Shown: positions 57,324 to 64,000 of the stretch, piece by piece
Layout of the letters: every line of letters starts with the position of its first letter
Numbering within the stretch: position 1 is the stretch's first letter
Assembly: GCF_014859565.1 (NCBI RefSeq)
Contig: NZ_JACUUA010000003.1
Coordinates: forward strand, 9,913 to 73,912
DNA from: Marinospirillum sp.
GTDB lineage: Bacteria > Pseudomonadota > Gammaproteobacteria > Pseudomonadales > Halomonadaceae
DNA: 64,000 nucleotides
Reading direction: 5' to 3'
Notes under the pieces: model-generated
The model's input: the letters and a program-made list of their open reading frames with translations, nothing else
The model's database searches: none
Told to the model about the DNA's origin: nothing
Made by a program: the position numbers and the translations under genes

Positions 57324-57344
57324 ATGAGTCCTCAGGCAAAATAA
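57324..57344 (+). other. Six-codon leader frame just before accA
   Basis: An ATG followed by five codons and TAA (MSPQAK) ends two bases before the accA ATG. It has no strong ribosome-binding site. A role in coupling translation to accA is possible but unproven; chance is a fair alternative. Confidence 0.25.
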
Positions 57345-57346
57345 CC

Positions 57347-58309
57347 ATGAATCTGAATTACCTCGATTTTGAACAACCCATTGCCGACTTGGAAGCTAGG
57401 ATTGAAGAGCTGCGCCTGGTGGGTAATGACTCAGACGTCAACCTGAGCGATGAAATCTCCCGCTTGCAGGAAAAAAGTTACAAGCTGACCGAGCAGATTT
57501 TTTCCAGCCTCAGTGCCTGGCAGGTTTCACAGTTGTCGCGCCACCCGATGCGCCCTTACACCCTGGATTACCTGAACCTACTGTTTGACGATTTTGATGA
57601 GCTACACGGTGATCGTCACTTTGCTGATGATGCTGCTATCGTGGGCGGTATGGCACGCCTGGATGGTCGCCCGGTGATGGTGATTGGTCACCAGAAAGGC
57701 CGCGACGTCAAAGAAAAAGTACGCCGTAACTTTGGTATGCCGCGCCCGGAAGGTTACCGCAAGGCACTGCGCCTGATGGAAATGGCTGAGCGTTTTAAAA
57801 TGCCAATCCTGACCTTCATCGACACCCCTGGTGCTTACCCCGGTATTGATGCTGAAGAGCGTGGCCAGTCAGAAGCCATTGCCTTTAACCTGGCCGCCAT
57901 GTCACGTCTTAAAACCCCAATCATTGCCACCGTGATTGGTGAGGGGGGGTCTGGTGGTGCACTGGCGATTGGTGTCTGTGACGAGCTGATGATGCTGCAG
58001 TATTCCACCTATTCGGTGATCTCACCGGAAGGCTGTGCGTCCATTCTATGGAAAAGTGCCGGCAAGGCAGCAGATGCAGCAGAAGCCATGGGGCTGACTG
58101 CTGGTCGTCTGAAAGAGCTGGGACTGGTGGATACACTGATTCCCGAACCTCTGGGTGGTGCACACCGCAACCCCGAACAAATGGTGTCCAGTCTTAAATC
58201 AGCCTTGATTCAAGCTTTGAACAAGTTGGATAAAAACGATACCGACACCCTGCTGGAGCGGCGTTATCAGCGCCTAATGAGTTATTCATCTCTGCAGAAT
58301 CTTGCCTGA
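57347..58309 (+). CDS. accA: Acetyl-CoA carboxylase carboxyltransferase subunit alpha
   Basis: Transfers carboxyl from biotin to acetyl-CoA in the first step of fatty acid synthesis, with AccD. At 320 residues it is almost identical in length to E. coli AccA (319). It begins [21 protein letters not shown], with oxyanion-hole glycines in [14 protein letters not shown]. It has its own promoter after dnaE. Confidence 0.97.
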   Translation: MNLNYLDFEQPIADLEARIEELRLVGNDSDVNLSDEISRLQEKSYKLTEQIFSSLSAWQVSQLSRHPMRPYTLDYLNLLFDDFDELHGDRHFADDAAIVGGMARLDGRPVMVIGHQKGRDVKEKVRRNFGMPRPEGYRKALRLMEMAERFKMPILTFIDTPGAYPGIDAEERGQSEAIAFNLAAMSRLKTPIIATVIGEGGSGGALAIGVCDELMMLQYSTYSVISPEGCASILWKSAGKAADAAEAMGLTAGRLKELGLVDTLIPEPLGGAHRNPEQMVSSLKSALIQALNKLDKNDTDTLLERRYQRLMSYSSLQNLA

Positions 58310-58339
58310 GATGAATCCTGGGCGACGCTTCCGTGGCTT

Positions 58340-59641
58340 ATGAGTTCACTTCTTGGTCATCTGCAGTGCGCCCTTGGCCCTGATACCCGGCGAATCTGTG
58401 TCGCCTTCAGTGGAGGTATGGATTCTCGGGTACTGCTGGAGCTGACCCGGCAATTACAGTGGGCTCAGCCATTAAAAAAGCAACACCCACAACTGCAGAT
58501 CCGCGCCCTGCATATACACCATCAGTTATCCCCTCATGCCGACCAATGGGCGGCTTTTTGTCAAGAAGTTTGTGATGCTGCCGGTATTCCACTCAGCATT
58601 CAATGCGTAAATCCCAACCAGTGGCCGGGCGCCAGCCTGGAAGATCGTGCCCGCAAAGCCCGTTACAGTGTTTTTGAACAACAACTGCAACCGGATGAGT
58701 TACTGCTGCAGGCTCACCATCAGGATGATCAAGCTGAAACCCTGCTGTTACGACTCTTGCGTGGTGCCGGAACCTTGGGACTGAGCAGTATTCCCAAACA
58801 ACGCCCGCTGGGCCAGGGACTGCTGTTACGACCACTGCTGGATATCCCTCGTGCTGAACTACTGGCTTTTGCCACCGCAGAAAAACTCCAGTGGATTGAG
58901 GACGAAAGCAATCAGCAGACCCATTTTGATCGCAACTTTTTAAGGTTGCAGGTTCTACCGCTACTGCAACAACGTTTTCCGGCGGTCAGCCAGAATTTAG
59001 CTCGGGTGACCCAGCACGCCACGGAAAGCCAGCAACTGAACCGCGAACTGGCCGAGCTGGATCTGCAACCCTGCCGCAACACTGAAACCAGTCTTAGCAT
59101 CCCGCCGCTTATGGCCTTGTCCTCTCATCGCCGTTTTAATCTGCTGCGCCACTGGTTATTGTTGCGTGGTTTAACCCTGCCGGGGCACACCCTTTGGGAG
59201 CAGCTGGATAAACTCTGTCTGGCACGCAAGGATGCCAACCCGCTGGTCAGTTGGGGGGAGTCCACACAACGTATTGAAGCCAGACGTTTTCAACAGCAGC
59301 TCTTTATTGCCCCAGAGGAATACTTTCAACCGTTGCCAGCAAACTGGCAACAAGACTGGGATGGCAAAATGCCCATCCAAACTCCAGTTGGCCTGATCAA
59401 CTTCCGGCTGCTTGCCAGTGATTCACTACCTACAGCCAGCCTCACCTTCACCCTTCGCGCCAGACAGGGCGGTGAAACCCTGCGCCAGAAAAACCGTGGG
59501 CAGCGGGATGTCAAACGCCTGCTGCAAGAGCTGCATCTACCGCCTTGGGAGCGCCAGCGCTTGGTGTTTATCTGGTTGCAAAAAGAATTGATCGCGGTCG
59601 GTTCAAAGCTGGTTGCAGCAGGCTGGACGATTGAGTATTGA
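58340..59641 (+). CDS. tilS: tRNA(Ile)-lysidine synthase
   Basis: Modifies C34 of the CAU-anticodon tRNA-Ile to lysidine so it reads AUA. It has an N-type ATP pyrophosphatase domain with P-loop SGGMDS (residues 24-29), a HHQDDQAETLLLRLLRGAG motif, and C-terminal TilS domains (LRQKNRGQRDVKRLLQEL). It has 433 residues. It lies 30 bp after accA. Confidence 0.95.
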   Translation: MSSLLGHLQCALGPDTRRICVAFSGGMDSRVLLELTRQLQWAQPLKKQHPQLQIRALHIHHQLSPHADQWAAFCQEVCDAAGIPLSIQCVNPNQWPGASLEDRARKARYSVFEQQLQPDELLLQAHHQDDQAETLLLRLLRGAGTLGLSSIPKQRPLGQGLLLRPLLDIPRAELLAFATAEKLQWIEDESNQQTHFDRNFLRLQVLPLLQQRFPAVSQNLARVTQHATESQQLNRELAELDLQPCRNTETSLSIPPLMALSSHRRFNLLRHWLLLRGLTLPGHTLWEQLDKLCLARKDANPLVSWGESTQRIEARRFQQQLFIAPEEYFQPLPANWQQDWDGKMPIQTPVGLINFRLLASDSLPTASLTFTLRARQGGETLRQKNRGQRDVKRLLQELHLPPWERQRLVFIWLQKELIAVGSKLVAAGWTIEY

Positions 59642-59651
59642 CTTTCCTGCT

Positions 59652-59679
59652 TTGGATTTTTATTGGCTTCTGCTAAACT
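59652..59679 (+). promoter_or_regulatory. Putative promoter of pyrG
   Basis: TTGGAT (59652-59657) and an extended -10, TGCTAAACT (hexamer 59674-59679), are 16 bases apart, in the 124-base gap between tilS and pyrG. The hexamers are moderate but the TG extension helps. Confidence 0.45.
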
Positions 59680-59715
59680 GTGCCCCCATCTAAATGCTCT
59701 TCCTCCCTGTTTTCT

Positions 59716-59740
59716 GTTCTGGCTTCAACAAAGCCAGAAC
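59716..59740 (+). other. Strong hairpin in the pyrG leader
   Basis: A perfect 10-bp stem (GTTCTGGCTT / AAGCCAGAAC) with a 5-base loop lies 25 bases upstream of the pyrG start. A run of five T follows eight bases later (59749-59754 region). It may be an attenuator-like terminator or a structure acting on the ribosome-binding site. It lies downstream of the putative promoter, so it would be in the mRNA leader. Confidence 0.7.
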
Positions 59741-59744
59741 CTGA

Positions 59745-63607
<3,863 letters not shown>

Positions 63608-63625
63608 TTTTTGCCTGATGTCATG

Positions 63626-63652
63626 AAAAAGCCACCCTCGCGGTGGCTTTTT
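63626..63652 (+). terminator. Rho-independent terminator of eno
   Basis: AAAAAGCCACC-CTCGC-GGTGGCTTTTT, an 11-bp stem including the A/T flanks, ends in a run of five T followed by ATTT, 18 bases past the eno stop. The A/T symmetry makes it likely to work in both directions. Confidence 0.88.
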
Positions 63653-63664
63653 ATTTAACGAAAA

Positions 63665-63713
63665 GCGCGAAATTCTCCATCCAAGCCGTGGCTTGGGTGG
63701 AGATGGATAGCGC
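63665..63713. repeat. Palindromic intergenic element downstream of eno
   Basis: A 14-bp inverted repeat (63674-63703; TCTCCATCCAAGCC / GGCTTGGGTGGAGA with one G-T pair and a 2-base loop) is framed by GCGC on both sides. Its size and intergenic position resemble REP-like elements. Whether it recurs in the genome cannot be seen here. Confidence 0.55.
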
Positions 63714-63742
63714 CTCAATGTTTCGATAGTTGCCCCGCCTGC

Positions 63743-63901
63743 TCAAAAAGCTCGAAAGTTTGGGGTGCCTAAAAGCCCTTTATTTTGTATGTTTTCCCAG
63801 CAAGCTTCACCTATGAAGGACACCTTAACCAGGGCAATTGGGCTTAATTCTGCTTGCAAAATACGTTGCTTCACTGTAATCAATGGTTCAGACAGTTTCA
63901 T
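63743..63901 (-). CDS. Unassigned short ORF
   Basis: A 52-residue open frame from the ATG at 63901 (begins MKLSEPLITVKQRILQ, ends NKGLLGTPNFRAF). I do not recognise it. The ATG overlaps by four bases a TGA that closes another short frame (ending ELCNYGAIAS). The plus strand is also open across much of this region. There is no clear ribosome-binding site. It may be a real small gene, a decayed gene or part of a dispersed repeat. Nothing else is evident in 63714-64000. Confidence 0.25.
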   Translation of the reverse strand: MKLSEPLITVKQRILQAELSPIALVKVSFIGEACWENIQNKGLLGTPNFRAF

Positions 63902-64000
63902 GATGCAATAGCACCGTAGTTGCAAAGCTCCTCAAAACCTAGCTGGTGCCCATCCAGAAACTAATAACCAACTGATTTTCGGGTAATATTTTTGAAAAAG

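Overview
The window is a 64 kb piece of a gammaproteobacterial chromosome of roughly even base composition. Gene order and protein sequences look most like the Oceanospirillales/Pseudomonas/Marinobacter side of the class; the genus cannot be told from sequence alone. Nearly every base belongs to a recognisable core or flagellar gene. I saw no rRNA, tRNA, CRISPR array, insertion sequence or prophage. The only stretch over 300 bases without a confident gene is the last ~390 bases.

Layout. (1) 1-6966, minus strand: iscR-iscS-iscA-ndk-rlmN-pilW-rodZ-ispG-hisS. This is the usual isc-to-hisS neighbourhood of pseudomonads, but iscU, hscB, hscA, fdx and iscX are absent and IscS lacks its usual C-terminal tail. 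(2) 7045-9116: an ABC-F ATPase (ybiT) and a small YheU-family gene. (3) 9184-23350, minus strand: a complete cytochrome c maturation set ccmABCDEFGHI, followed after 15 bp by smc-zipA-ligA (chromosome condensation, division, ligation). (4) 23463-25369, plus strand: a FliK-like gene and a stand-alone FlhB C-terminal-domain gene, facing the flagellar genes. (5) 25366-53521, minus strand: one large flagellar and chemotaxis block. In transcription order it is flrB-flrC, fliE-F-G-H-I-J, fliK-L-M-N-O-P-Q-R, flhB, flhA, flhF, fliA, cheY-Z-A-B, parC-parP, cheW and a DUF2802 gene. (6) 53612-63607, plus strand: dnaE-accA-tilS-pyrG-kdsA-eno, a conserved housekeeping run ending in a good terminator. (7) 63608-64000: terminator, a palindromic element and an unassigned short ORF.

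How the genes work together. FlrB/FlrC is a two-component pair whose regulator carries the sigma-54 contact motif. A near-consensus sigma-54 promoter lies between fliJ and fliK, and a weaker candidate lies upstream of fliE, so the block is probably a FlrC/sigma-54 class of genes. It builds the MS ring, C ring, export gate and ATPase, then makes FliA (sigma-28) and the chemotaxis proteins. FlhF together with ParC/ParP implies polar placement of the flagellum and chemoreceptor arrays. The FlhF partner FlhG/FleN, the master regulator FlrA/FleQ and the stator pair motCD are all missing from the positions they occupy in pseudomonads.

The window is mostly ordinary core genome. I did not find a wholly new system. 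The most unusual points are the reduced isc operon, a FliH with a ~265-residue acidic C-terminal tail, the FliK/FlhB-C pair on the opposite strand, a perfect operator-like dyad upstream of fliE, and a strong hairpin in the pyrG leader.
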